From the NCBI GenBank assembly GCA_026225945.1, contig JAMJFZ010002500.1, positions 1,302,001-1,366,000 of the forward strand: a stretch of 64,000 bases of DNA. Reading direction: 5' to 3'. This DNA is from Cricetomys ansorgei. Lineage: Eukaryota > Chordata > Mammalia > Rodentia > Nesomyidae. Below, one piece after another: positions 23,501 to 35,095 of this stretch; the stretch's first letter is position 1; every line of letters starts with the position of its first letter. The notes beneath the pieces were generated by a model that was not told where the DNA came from, did no database searches, and saw nothing but the letters and a program-made list of their open reading frames with translations. Both the position numbers and the translations under genes were made by a program.

Positions 23501-23999
23501 AGTTCTTGAAGGGAACTGAGCCCTGCGGGAGTCAGATGCCAACTCCAGGTAGCCTGTCAGAACTGAACTACAGGAAGCCTGCTTTTAGTGTATGTATTTG
23601 CTAAGCCCTAAAACATATTTGCTATACAGATCTATAGGGATCGGATCAGACTGGTTCCAACCCAGCTTCATCAGCTGTGTGGGACTCAGGTGAGCCATGT
23701 GACTTGGAGCGCAGCCCTTTGCTGGCACTGCCGTTGTTTGCAGTTCTTACTCATGTCCTGGGTCTTTCCTCCAATTTCTCATGAAGCCTTCAGTGCTTCC
23801 ATGCCTAGACAGATTCCATTTGGACCCTTTCCAGATTGACTCATGGCCAGCCTTTGCCCCTGGGCCTCGTTTCTCAAACTAGGGATGTCTGAGCTTTCAC
23901 CTCTTAGAGCTAAGGGAAAGCAGAAGCCACAGCTCTTAAGGATGGAAAGGTGAGAACCACTCTGAGGTCTTTCTTCAGTCTCCTGGATATCATCTAGAG
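23501..23999. other. Unassigned intergenic sequence
   Basis: Nothing recognised. Confidence 0.4.
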
Positions 24000-24222
24000 C
24001 AGCAGTTCTCAACCTGTGAGTCACCGCCCCTTTGGGGGCTGAATAACCCTTTCACAGGGTCGCTTAAGACCAGCTGCATTTCAGATATTTACATTACGAC
24101 TCATAACACTAGCAAAATTACAGTTAGGAAGTAGCAATGAAAATAATTTTCTGGTTGGAGATCACCACCACACGAAGAACTGTATTAAAGAGTCTTAGCG
24201 TCAGGAGCGTTGAGAAGCACTG
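24000..24222 (+). mobile_element. URR1 hAT-type DNA transposon
   Basis: Starts cagcagttctcaacctg and ends gttgagaagcactg, inverted terminal repeats of the Charlie/hAT type; interior includes aataaccctttcacagggtc and atttacattacgactcataa. Non-autonomous, rodent-specific family. Confidence 0.88.
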
Positions 24223-24919
24223 TGCCGTACGGAAAAGGCTGGTGCTTCCGACATGTGGTTGCATTCTGTTTTAGCCACTGGTTAAAACATAATTTAAAAA
24301 CAAAGTAGAAATATGCAACAAGAAAACAGATCACATCAGAACTTAATTTGTGTTAATTTAACTCCTTAATTAATATAGGAACTTATAATAATCTGTTAGA
24401 ACTGGTTTAAGGAGCATCTGAGAAATTAAACATCTTCAATGTATTCAACCTAGTGCAGAAATTTTAAGTCTGCATGGTGGTGTGTATACCTGTCATTCTA
24501 GCAGTTGGGAGGTAGAGTCAAGAGAATTGAAAGTTCAAGGCCAGCCTCAGCTACATAGTGATCACGAAGCCAACCTGGGCTACATGGTGAGATCCTGTCC
24601 CAAAAGACCAAGAGAAAAAGGCATATGAATAAACCATAATCTTTGAGGTTATTTGTTTCAACTTTGTTCAATAAAAAATTACCCATTAAAAGCTACTTCT
24701 GTTCCATAGCATGTTAGATAAGTAAGTAGCTTAGTCCATAGAAAGTAGACCCAGCACTTCAGATCTTTTATGACACATTTACACTGGTTTATTACCAATT
24801 GTTATTTTTGATTGTGTGAATTGGATGTGGAGGGACTATTTCCAGTGCCTTTATTGCCATCTTTTACAGAAAGGACGGAAGAAAGTACTCAGATCTGTTA
24901 CAGCTTCCTTTTGAGTCCT
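24223..24919. other. Intergenic with one B1 SINE
   Basis: A diverged B1 lies at about 24472-24612 (+): cattctagcagttgggaggt and aaggccagcctcagctacat. The rest is unassigned AT-rich DNA. Confidence 0.55.
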
Positions 24920-24936
24920 TCCTTCCTGTCTGTCTG

Positions 24937-24973
<37 letters not shown>

Positions 24974-25088
24974 TTTCTTCTTTCTTCCTTCCTTCCTTCC
25001 TTCCTTCTTTCTTTCTTTCCTTCCATCTCTTTCTCTTCCTCCTCCTCCTTTTCTCTCTCTCTGTCTCTTTCTCTCTTTCTTTTATCAA
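24920..25088. repeat. CTTT/CCTT/CTCT pyrimidine microsatellite
   Basis: Blocks of (TTTC)n, (TTCC)n, CCTCCT and (TC)n in series on this strand. Confidence 0.95.
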
Positions 25089-25559
25089 TGGACTATTATC
25101 AAGTTCCATGCAATCTTGGATAAACTAAGTGTAAAAAAAAAGATATTATCACAAATGTCTTCTTAATTTAAAAATGCAAACACAAAAGCTCAAATAAAGA
25201 AGCATCCCATGATATTCTTGTCCTCCTTAAGTAAATGCAATTATATGCTTTAGCAGGAAAGTACTGTAAATAGGCAGGGGGTTTCTTACTATTCCGTTCA
25301 GTGAGAGCTGTGGCATGTGGGTGTGAGGGAGACACTACTGCTGTCTTCATAAATCTCAGTTGACACGGTGAATGTGAGTCTAACATTTCAAAATGCATGT
25401 AATTTTGAACCCATGTGGTCCCTAAGTGAAAGCTGCCTGCTTTGACTGGTACTATACACTCTAATCTAGAAGAAAAAGCCTGGCTGTGTTGGGCATCAGC
25501 ATCAACTTTCCTGGGGTTTCATGGATAGTTTAAACATTATGTTTAATTTGCCTCATGGG
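25089..25559. other. Unassigned intergenic sequence
   Basis: Nothing recognised. Confidence 0.4.
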
Positions 25560-26390
25560 AAGCTTTTAAAGGTTGTATTCATTTCCTGTTACTGTGTAAC
25601 AAACTGCCACATGTCCAGCAGCTTACAAGGAAGCACACACTGGTTTACAGTTCGGGGGCTGGGGGTGGGGGTCAGCATGGCTTACTGGTGCTCTGTCCAG
25701 GGCTCCTGAGAATCCTGTCAAGATTTTGTTTTGTTTTCTTCAAAGGTTTATTTGTTAATGTATTTTTTGTATATGACCGTTTGCCTGCATGCCAGAAGAA
25801 GGCATCGGATCCTGTTACAGATGGTTGTGAGCCACCATGTGGTTGCTGGGAATTGAACTCAGGACCTCTGGAAGACCAGCCAGTGCTTTTAACCACTGAG
25901 CCATTTCTCCAGCCCTCCTGTCAAGATTTTGACTGGGATTTGTCGGTTTACGTCTGGAGGCTCTACTTCAGGGAATCTTTTTTTCCAGTTCACACAGCTT
26001 ATTGGACAAATTCGTTCACTTGAAATGGCATGACCTTAGAGTGTTGCTTGGTGTCAGTAGGAGGCAGGTCCCAGTTTCTAGAAGCTACCCCTAGTTCTTG
26101 ATGGTTGAAGTTCTCGAAAACCTCAGGGAGGGCCTGACTTTCCTTACAGGTTTTCAATCTGATCAAATCAGACCCATTCAAGATCATCTTCCTTTTTGTA
26201 AATTCAAAGTCAACTGTTTGGGGACCTTAATTACATATACAAAATCCCTTTGTCACATTCTGTGGGATAGAGTCAGGTTGCAGTGCTTTCCCCATTTAAA
26301 GGGAAAGAATGGTTCTGGGGTCATGAAGGTCATCCTAAGCATCTCTCTACCACAGAATGGAAGCCCTCTTAGTAGTTAGTGTGTACCAGG
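25560..26390 (+). mobile_element. Ancient mammalian repeat split by a younger SINE
   Basis: gtattcatttcctgttact and gtgtaacaaactgccacat begin an old element that resumes after 25930; about 26100-26390 resembles the same class (gatcaaatcagacccattca, ggaccttaattacatatac). Interrupted by the SINE at 25728-25916. Family uncertain. Confidence 0.5.
25728..25916 (-). mobile_element. Antisense B3-type SINE with perfect target duplication
   Basis: gtgagccaccatgtggttgc, tgggaattgaactcagg and ccactgagccatttctccag are the antisense SINE head. A perfect 14-bp duplication, CCTGTCAAGATTTT, flanks it at 25714-25727 and 25917-25930. Confidence 0.95.
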
Positions 26391-27159
26391 AAAACAGCAA
26401 CCACACAAGGCATGTTAACAGAATGTGTTCAATTAGGAAAGTAGTTATTGAATCATGAGTGGGGGAGAGAAAGTGGGGAGGAGGGAGGAAGGGAATGAGG
26501 GAAGGAGACACAAAAGAGGGAGGGAGGGAGAGAGAGAGAGGCGTGGAAGGAGACTAACTCTTAGTGACTGGGCAACAACTGCGAGAAGTCAGAATTATCA
26601 TGCCCTACAATAGGGGTGAAAAGTCCTTACTTAAGTCACTCACTGGCTAGTTCCATGGAAGGAGGAGCCTGGCAAAGGTCAGATCTCTAAGCATGTGTGC
26701 TGTCTGGCTGATGCGGACACTCCAGTTGGTGCTATTAGCTTCCTTCTGGGAGCAATGATGGAAGCTAGGGATAGAGATCAGCCTACTGGTAGAATGACCT
26801 GGAGCACCAAGCCCATCGGAAGGACAATTCTTCTCCCTACTGCCTTCTAGTCTTTCTCTAGTATCTATACCTCTTGGCAGAAATTAACCATGAAGAAGCT
26901 ACCAGTGGAGAAACATACTTACTGAGTCCTGGACCACACATCATGAAACCATCAGAAGTCAGAGAGCTATCTTAATGACCAGCATTTCATAATCACCTCC
27001 CTTAGATAAGGATGCGGAAACATGGCTCAGTAGAAAGCCCTGGGTATGATGGTCTAGTCCGATAACAGTAGAGCCCAGGTTTTGCCAACTTCCTTTCCTG
27101 CTTGAGTTCTGAACTACCAAGTGAGAATTTCTGTGGTTAAAACCAAAATATCAGTTTAT
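26391..27159. other. Intergenic with a purine-rich tract
   Basis: A GGGA/GGAG tract lies at 26458-26544. The rest holds nothing I recognise. Confidence 0.5.
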
Positions 27160-27300
27160 AAATCTGGGTATGATGGCACATGCCAACATCAGGGAGGCAG
27201 ATCTCTGTGAGTTCAAGGCCAGCCTGGTCTACAGAGTGAGTTCCAGGACAGCCAGAGTTACAGCAGAGAAAGCCTGTTTTGAAAAATAAAAAACAAAAAA
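27160..27300 (+). mobile_element. B1 SINE
   Basis: gggtatgatggcacatgcc, caaggccagcctggtctac and agagtgagttccaggacagc followed by an A-rich tail; the segment after the promoter region is slightly deleted. Confidence 0.88.
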
Positions 27301-27725
27301 CCTGTTAAAACATAAAAACCATCTTGTTTGTAAAGAAGCCCCCTGTGTCAAGCATGCGGCTGGTCATGGTTGCTGATATCCCCGGTGGAGACTTGTGCCG
27401 AGGCCTAAGACCAAGGAGAACGCATTGCTCAGGCAACCACCCGGCTTCAAGGAGAGGCAAGAAAACATGTGAGTGAAGCCTGCCATGAGAGAAAAGGGTC
27501 CAGAGGTGCCGACGCGGGCCCGGAGTGCCGACGCGGGCCCGGAGTGCCGACGCGGGCCTGGAGGGTTCCCCAGTGGAGGTGAGCAGCAAGAACTGTGGCT
27601 TTTCAAACTGGAGACCGACTTGACCACAACCTGGCTGTTTATAGATGCCATAAAAATAGAGTTTATGTTGGAGCTTGAGCTTCTGTGGCGAAGTACTCAC
27701 ATAGCACAAAGCTCAGGTTCAATCA
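27301..27725. other. GC-richer unassigned block
   Basis: Contains the 19-bp triplication. Open frames on both strands cross it, but none resembles a known family and I make no gene call. Confidence 0.35.
27506..27562 (+). repeat. Three copies of a 19-bp CpG-rich unit
   Basis: Units at 27506-27524, 27525-27543 and 27544-27562, gtgccgacgcgggcccgga, differ only in the last copy (one C to T). Nine CpGs occur within 57 bp in otherwise CpG-poor DNA. Confidence 0.93.
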
Positions 27726-27896
27726 GTGCACCCCATACACGGGGTGTGGCAGTGCACACCTGCAATTTGAGAACTCGGGGTGTGGAGGCAGGGGGATCAG
27801 AAGTTCAAGGCCATCCTTCGCTACAAGCTTGGGGCCATCCAGGGATACATGAGAGCCTGTCTCAAAAAGACAAAAAAAGGAAGAAAGAAATTAAAA
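27726..27896 (+). mobile_element. Diverged B1-family SINE
   Basis: ggtgtggcagtgcacacctg, ggggatcagaagttcaagg and gagagcctgtctcaaaaag. Confidence 0.75.
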
Positions 27897-28490
27897 CACT
27901 TTAGGAGCACGTTATTAATGGCAAAAGGAAATGGACAAAATCAATAATATATTCTATTTAATCTGCTCTGCCCAAATATCATTTCAGCACACAATAAATA
28001 TTAAAACTAAGAACTATTTAGTGTAATTCTTTAGTTTTCACTAGGTGCACTGGTTGGAATTCTCCAGAGGAAGAGAATCAATACGAGATGTATGTAATTA
28101 CGAAGGCATTTATAAATTAGCTTTAATTTTTTATTCTTTGAAATTAAAGTATAATTACATCATTTTCACCTTCCTCTTTCCTCCTTCCAGCCCCTCCCAT
28201 GAACCGCCCTGCTCTGTTTCAAATTCTCGGCTTCTATTTCTGTAATTGGTACATGCATGCATGTTGTTATACACATACATATGTAACAACAATGTGGAAT
28301 ATGCTCCTAGTATATACTCCTACACATATAAATACAACATGCTCAGTCCTTATAATGCATTTCAGTGCTGACCACTTCACTGGATAATCAGCTGCAGGCT
28401 CTTCCCTGGGGAGGACTGTTTCTCCCACTCTCAGCATTTCTTAGTGGCCTATACTTCTTTGTCTAGAGTTGAGGCCCTAGAAGATTTTTT
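27897..28490. other. Unassigned intergenic sequence
   Basis: AT-rich, nothing recognised. Confidence 0.4.
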
Positions 28491-28682
28491 CCCCAGGGCT
28501 AGAGAGATGGCTTGGTGGTTAAAAACGCTGGCTTCTCTCCCAAAGGGCCTGTGTTCAATTCCCAGCAACCACAGGGCAGCTCACAACTGTCTGTAACTCC
28601 AGTTCTAAGGGTCCACCCTCACATGGACATACATGCAGGCAAAATGCCAATGCACATAAAAATAGATAAATTTAAAAAAAAA
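28491..28682 (+). mobile_element. B2 SINE with target duplication
   Basis: ctagagagatggcttggtgg (A box), tgttcaattcccagcaacc (B box) and gcagctcacaactgtctgta, ending in an A tail. AAGATTTT occurs just before (28481-28488) and after (28683-28690), a likely target duplication. Confidence 0.93.
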
Positions 28683-28690
28683 AAGATTTT

Positions 28691-29109
28691 GCTCTTTCCA
28701 TCCCAGTGTGTCTAGCTGTGATGTCCTTGTTCGGGTCTTGTCTAGGCAACTATGTTGCTGAGATTTTAGGGTATAGCTTTTCTGATAGTTCTATGAGAAG
28801 AAATCTATGTTCTTCTGACCCTTAAAGTCTTTAATTAGCTTTCCTGGTCAGGGGCCAAATGGCCCCACAGAGCCTATCTGCAGGATGGAAAGGTAGATAA
28901 ACTAGTAGCTGCTTAGTCCAAGAATCTGGAATGCTCAGAACAAAGGCACCGATGAGGCAGCTCCAGTCTGCGGCTGAAGGCCTGGGAACATTCTGGTGAG
29001 TTACTGGTGCAAATTTATGTTTCAGTGGCTGAAGAGCCTACGTCAAAGGTCCGTGCACAGTGGCAATGGCAGAAAGGAACCTGCTCAATGAAGGTTGAAC
29101 ATTTTGGGG
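28691..29109. other. Unassigned intergenic sequence
   Basis: Nothing recognised. Confidence 0.4.
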
Positions 29110-29815
29110 TATGACTATTTGCCTTGTTAACTTGACAGGATTTAGGATTCCCATGACAATAAAACTCTAGAAATGTCTGTGAGGAATTTTCTAGATTTGG
29201 TTAATGGGGGTGGGATGACCCACCCATTAAACTGTGGATGGCACCAGTGCAGGGCCCTGGGCTACATAAAGAGGAGAGAGCTAGCTAAACTCTACTTACT
29301 GACTAGTAATGTGACTAGCAGCTTCAGGATCCTGCTGCTATACTTTCTCCTCCATAATGGACTGCATCACCTCAAACTGCAAGCCCCAGCAAACTCTTCT
29401 TCCTTCAGTTGCTTTTGCCAGATATTTGCTACAACAATGAGAAGAGTAGCTAATTCAGTTGGCATGCATGTGCGATGGTTTGACTGTAACATGCCCCTGA
29501 CCTAGTCATGAGTTTGAATAATTGATTCTCATCTGTTGGCCCTGTTTTGTGAGGTTGCAGAACTGTTAGGAGGTGGAGGAAGCTGAGGGCTTGGGGATGG
29601 GCCTTCAGAGGCATAGCTGGGCCCCACTTCCAGCTGATGTCTCTGTTTCCTGATCTGCAGAGATACTAAGCAAGCACCCTCAGGTTTTTACCTCCACCGC
29701 TGACAGGAGCTGGCTTTGCCATCATGCCTTCCCCTGCCTTGATGAACTATGAGTCAAGAGAAATTCTCCTCCTGTGAGTTGCCTTTTGCAGACATGTCAT
29801 CAGTGATGAGAAAAG
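29110..29815 (-). mobile_element. Two adjoining rodent LTR-like repeats
   Basis: 29110-29455: ttgttaacttgacaggattt, ataatggactgcatcacctc and cagttgcttttgccagat, a reverse copy of the recurring family. 29465-29815: gcgatggtttgactgtaac, gttgccttttgcagac and cagtgatgagaaaag, related to 20985-21345. Confidence 0.6.
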
Positions 29816-30201
29816 AGAATGATTCTTCCTTCCCCTCCTTTTTGTTCCATCCAGCCCCTGAGTCTAATGGACAGTCTCCACATTCAGAGCACGTCAGTCT
29901 CTGGATTCTCTGACCCTCAGGTCATCTCTGGAAACATCCAGAAGTGTGGCAAATTGATAACCAAGACTAATCATTATAATAAGCAATTGAAATTTCGTGT
30001 TTGTTTTGTATTTACAACAGACCTTAATTCAGGAAAGCCACATTTCAAGTATTTAATGGTCATCTACGCCTTGTTGGAAATCACCATGTTGGAAAATCAG
30101 CTTTAAGAGATCCGAGAATATGGCTGAGCACTGGAGATTAGTTCATTGTAGAGTGCTTGTCTAGCACATGCCCTAAGTTCAACCTCCAGAAGTTAAGAAA
30201 G

Positions 30202-30205
<4 letters not shown>
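29816..30205. other. Unassigned; possible ID-like SINE remnant
   Basis: About 30118-30205 (attagttcattgtagagtgc, ttgtctagcacatgccc) resembles a decayed ID-type SINE that would have seeded the CA array through its tail. Confidence 0.45.
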
Positions 30206-30246
<41 letters not shown>

Positions 30247-30293
30247 ACAGACACACATACACACACACACACACACAGACACACACACACACA

Positions 30294-30340
<47 letters not shown>

Positions 30341-30345
30341 ACAGA

Positions 30346-30392
<47 letters not shown>

Positions 30393-30541
30393 ACACACAG
30401 ACACACACACACACACACAGACACACACACAGACACACAGACACACACACAGACACACACACACACAGACACACAGACACACACACACACACACACACAC
30501 AGACACACACACACACAGACACACACACACACAGACACACA

Positions 30542-30580
<39 letters not shown>

Positions 30581-30899
30581 ACACACAGACACACAGACAC
30601 ACACACACACACAGACACATACACACACACACACACAGACACACACACACACACACACAGACACACACACAGACACACACACACACACACACAGACACAC
30701 ACACACACACAGACACACACACAGACACACACACACACAGACACACAGACACACACACACACACACACACAGACACACAGACACACACACACACAGACAC
30801 ACAGACACACACACACAAACACACACACACACACACAGACACACACACAGACACACAGACACACACACACACACACACACAGACACACACACACACACA

Positions 30900-30944
<45 letters not shown>
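30206..30944. repeat. CA array with CAGA variants, about 740 bp
   Basis: Nearly pure (CA)n with frequent ACAGACAC and a few ACATAC interruptions at irregular multiples. Open frames of over 250 codons (Thr-His or Cys-Val) on both strands are compositional. Confidence 0.98.
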
Positions 30945-30946
<2 letters not shown>

Positions 30947-32469
30947 GTATTTATTGAATATACCAAGTAATTTTATTTTCAGAGGAATACTGCAAGGCAG
31001 CTGTTGTCTACTAAAGAATGGCCTGTCGTCCCTTTCCCCTAGGGTAAGAAGCGTCTTTCATCTCTGGGTGCTTCATCCAGTCTCACCCTGTTGCCGTTTG
31101 TGTCCCTCTTGTGGGTAATCCAGGATAATCCCTGTGTCTCAAGATCTTTGGTTTAGTTGCATCTGCAAAGCCTTCCTTACCCTTTAATATAACATTTATA
31201 CGTTCTGGGAGTTAGGATGCGGACATCTCTAAAAGGGGACTATTATACAACTTATGTAGAAGTGACTTTTTTACAATTATATAGGGGAAGCTGTGAACTG
31301 AGCCTGCAGTTTTTGTGATTCCTCTTCTAACTCCAGTTAGTGCTGCTCACCTTGCTCCTTTGGGAGACTGTTTCCTTCATCCCAGCCCATCTGCAGCACT
31401 GACAGCTGCGGCAGAGGTACAGCCTTTCTCCTCCTTGTCCCACCCTCCCTTCCATCCCAGGTCTCTCATTGTCATGTGAGTTTGTGCTGGGAACTGCATG
31501 CTACTCTTTCCCTTCAGATCTAGAGATTTCTCAAGCCTTTCTTCTTGCTTTTAATCTTGGGTAAGAAGATGGAGGAAATGGCTAGAACCACTGACCAGAA
31601 GCGGTATCTACGCCCTTGTAGAGGGACCTAGAGGTATTTAGACCCAATACAATACCTTTGTCCTGCCTTCAAGACCAACTCTGTTCTACAGTGATCTGGC
31701 CAACATTGATCTTCAACCCAAGCTTGCTCTCTCAACCAAGTCAGTTCATTCCTAATAGAAATCGTTCAAGTTGGGGCGTTAAATTCTTCTTGTTGTTGAT
31801 AATAGAAATAAAATTGAATTAATAAAGATTAGTGGACAGGGAAGCTTTCCTCAGAGACCTTATTTCTGACTTTTCTTGGTACCTTCAGGATCCCTTCCTT
31901 AGGAAAGGGGGATCTCTTCTTGTTCCCTTCAGACCACTGGGGAATGTTAATCGTGAAGCTGAAGGCCAGGCCTCTTCAGATACCCACAAGTCCTGTGTGC
32001 CTTTCTCCATGAGAGGAATGAAGAATCACAGATCCTTGATGGGACAGGAGAAAGGAGGCTGGGCATGGGATGGAGGGCTACAATAGGGGCTTGGCGGGCA
32101 CTAATGGCTAAACAAATTGTTGGAATATAAGTTAGAAACTTTAATGTTACATTTTATGTATGCATGTGTATGCAAAAAAGAACACATGTAGGGACACTTA
32201 ACTATTCCACAAAGTTTGGACATATACTGTGTACGGGTACTCTATGTAAGCTGAGAATACAGAAATGATTTTATTTCTACCCTAAAGGTTTCCCTAAGAG
32301 AAAAAGAATTGCTGAGAAGTTTGACAAATGTCTTAGGTGTTATGGTTGAATACAAAAATAGCACAGCAGGGACATATTTTGTTTGAGTGGGTGTGTCCCT
32401 TGGGTGGGAGTGTTTGCTCTCACCTCAGTATGTGAATACATTTGTATATAAGGTTTCTTAAGGGCACTT
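30945..32469. other. Unassigned intergenic sequence
   Basis: No gene, RNA or nameable repeat. Open frame 31832-32086 (+) has no family resemblance. Confidence 0.45.
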
Positions 32470-32690
32470 AAGTTATGATCACTCATTAGAGTTGGTCCTA
32501 ATCCAGTATGATATGTCTTTATAAGAAGAGGAAATTGGGAGACTTCAGGGCTACACAGGCACAGAGGAAAGACCAGATGAACGCATGGGAAGAAGACAGA
32601 CAACTACAAGCCAAAAACCAAGGACTCAGAAGAAATCAACCCTTCAACATCTCCATCACAGCCTTCCAGCCTCCAGAGCTATGAAGGGGA
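32470..32690 (-). mobile_element. Ancient mammalian repeat fragment
   Basis: ggtcctaatccagtatgat, gtctttataagaagaggaaa and ccttccagcctccagagct; the reverse orientation of the class at 33880-34255. Confidence 0.5.
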
Positions 32691-32833
32691 AAATGTTGTC
32701 TAGGCCCCTACTCTTTATTATTTGTTAGGAGGCTGTGGTATGCTCAAGGATGAAGGTCCTTTGCTCTCAGAAACCTTTTACGGATGAGACATTTGAAGTA
32801 GGTCTTAGTGAGAATCCAAATATCAATAGGTAG

Positions 32834-32874
<41 letters not shown>

Positions 32875-33879
32875 TGTGTCTGTGTAATGATTGGGGAATG
32901 GAGAAGGATGTTCCATGAAGGAATTTTCAGTGAAAAGCCTTGTTGTAAAATAGCACTTGGGTTACAAGAGTACAGAACATTCCATATGGCTGACAGAAGG
33001 AGTTAGGGACGAGAGATATGAGAGCAGACAGTTGAGTACAGGCTGAATCCAAAGATACTTACGGCTTTCTATTTTATCTTGTAAATGTCCAGATATCTTG
33101 AAAGCAGAATGCAACAAGATCAGATTCGAATTTTAGAACAAGGACTCTAAGTGGTGTGGAGGAAGGAGGAAGGAAGGCGACTAGGGACAACCCAGTCAGA
33201 CAAAAGAAGCAGAGAGTAAAATAAAATTAGCCTGCTGAGTGTTTCTCTGCGGGAAACCCTGCTCCTAGGAAGCCTAGAGGCTGGCCCAGGGCTGGGCAAG
33301 GAGAGGCTTCAGGTATCAGTGTAGATAAGACACCTACAGGAAGATTGGGTAGGGAAGGTGGGCTGATGGGAGGAGCCGTCTGAGAAAGCCTAAGCCAGCT
33401 CGGGGTGGGCATGTCCCAGAACAGGAACTGTGCCTAGGGAAGTTCCTGCTCAGACAAAAATAGTCTGTCTTTAGCACCCAGATATGCAAAGTTGTTGGCT
33501 ACAAACAGCCCAGGGCACTGTAGCCTGGGTGTTAGCATCAGATATGTCCAGAGGTGCCATAACGGGGGTGGGGGGGGGCTGTCACCAACTGAGCCTCTCA
33601 CATCAGAGTCTCCTGCAGGAGATCTGAGAGCTTCAGCTTAGCCCGCAGGGCCAAGTCTGAGCTAAGGTGTAACTGGAAAATAGAGCAGTGTGGAAGGGTT
33701 TTCCTTCATTTGCATTCCCTGTCTGGGACTCTCCAGACCCATGCTGAAACAGTTTTCTGAAGCCAAGGGCTTCCTCTGTTCCCCTCGATCATGTGATTGC
33801 TGCCCCATTCCTCTTTTCAGGTGGGTCAGGATGTCCTCTTCCATTCTGGGATACCACAGCTCAATAGATGCATGAAACA
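32691..33879. other. Intergenic with a TG microsatellite
   Basis: (TG)n at about 32836-32885. A short G run at 33565-33578. Otherwise unassigned. Confidence 0.5.
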
Positions 33880-34260
33880 GTTCAGGCTGCCATATCAGAC
33901 AGAACAGACTGGAGCTTGAGTAGCAGGCTTTTATCTCCTCATAGTTCTGGAGACCGGAAGTCTGAGCTTTCAGGATTCAATAGAGCTGGCTTCTTCTGAG
34001 TTCTTTCTCATTGGCTTGCAGACAGCTATCTTCTCCCTGTGTGCTCACCTGGTCTTGCATGCATATCCCTGGAGTCTCCTCATGTTGTCAGACTTCCTTT
34101 GCTTACAGGGACATCCATCAGAATGGATTATATCCTATTTAATGACTTTATATTTAACTAATTAGTTATCTCTTTGAAGGCCCTGTGTCTAAATGCAGTT
34201 GCCTTTTGTCAGAATATCAGCATATGGACTTTTGAGGGGAGCACATGTCAGTCCACAGTA
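33880..34260 (+). mobile_element. Ancient mammalian interspersed repeat
   Basis: ctcctcatagttctggagac, gaagtctgagc, tggcttgcagacagctatct, ctctttgaaggccctgtgtc and catgtcagtccacagtag occur in the order of a mammalian-wide LTR/MaLR-like repeat. Family uncertain. Confidence 0.55.
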
Positions 34261-34374
34261 GTGATCGCTCTCATTTTGTTGAGACTGGTGTCATTCTATT
34301 ATGGTCTTTCAGTTTTAGTTTCTTATCCCCCAGGACTTCCCTGCTGTTCTGCTTCTGGTTTTTGTTTTGTTTTT

Positions 34375-34620
34375 GATGAAGATAATGATGGTGGTGGTAG
34401 TGATGATGATGATGATGATGGTGATGATGATGGTGATGGTGATGATGATGATGGTGATGATGGTGATGATGGTGATGGTGGTGATGGTGATGGTGATGGT
34501 GATGATGATGGTGATGGTGATGATGATGATGATGATGATGGTGATGATGATGGTGATGGTGATGATGATGATGGTGATGATGATGATGATGATGATGATG
34601 ATGTGTGTATGTGTGTGTGT
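34375..34620. repeat. GAT/GGT trinucleotide array
   Basis: About 230 bp of GATGAT with GGTGAT variants, ending in a short TG run. Open frames encode poly-Asp/Gly, poly-Met/Val or poly-His and are compositional. Confidence 0.97.
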
Positions 34621-34690
34621 ATGACATTGCGTGTATTTGAAAGTCAGAGAATAACTTGTGGAGTCAGTTCTCTCTTTTGTCTTTACATGG

Positions 34691-35090
34691 TGTCCTATAC
34701 TGCTGAGATGAAACACCATGACCAAGACAACTTAGGGAGGGAAGGGTTTATTTCAGCTTACACTTTCAGGTAACACAGTCTGTCACTGAGGGAAGTTAGG
34801 GCAGGCACTCAAAGAGGGCAGGAACCTGGAGCCAGGAGATGATGCAGAGGCCATAAAGAGGTGCTGCTTACCGGCTTGCTCCCAATGGCTTGCTCAGCCT
34901 GCTTTCTTCTAGAACCCAGGACCACCTGCCCAGGGGTGGTCCACTCACTTTGAGCTGGGCCCTCCCACATGAATCATTAATTAAGAAAATGTCTTATGGC
35001 TGGATCTCATGGAGGCATTTTCTCAATTGAGGTTCCCTCCTTTCAGATAGCTCGAGTTTGTGTCAAGTTGGCATAAGAATAGCCAGATCA
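34691..35090 (+). mobile_element. Solo LTR-like rodent repeat, full copy
   Basis: 400 bp beginning TGTCCTATACTGCTGAG and ending AGCCAGATCA, with CATGG on both sides (34686-34690 and 35091-35095). TG...CA ends plus a 5-bp duplication indicate an LTR-type integration. Interior landmarks: acaccatgaccaagacaac, ggcttgctcagcctgctttc, gaattaagaaaatg-like segment and ttgtgtcaagttggcat. No internal viral genes are present. Confidence 0.75.
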
Positions 35091-35095
35091 CATGG

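Noticed and set aside
27473..27904. 143-codon open frame across the CpG-rich triplicate
   Set aside because: It runs into a B1-family SINE at 27726-27896, and the opposite strand is equally open.
30138..30957. Open frames of over 250 codons on both strands
   Set aside because: Made entirely of a CA array; the translations are Thr-His or Cys-Val repeats on both strands.
34174..34773. Asp/Gly-rich acidic protein and opposite poly-His protein
   Set aside because: Translation of the GAT array plus flanking old repeats.
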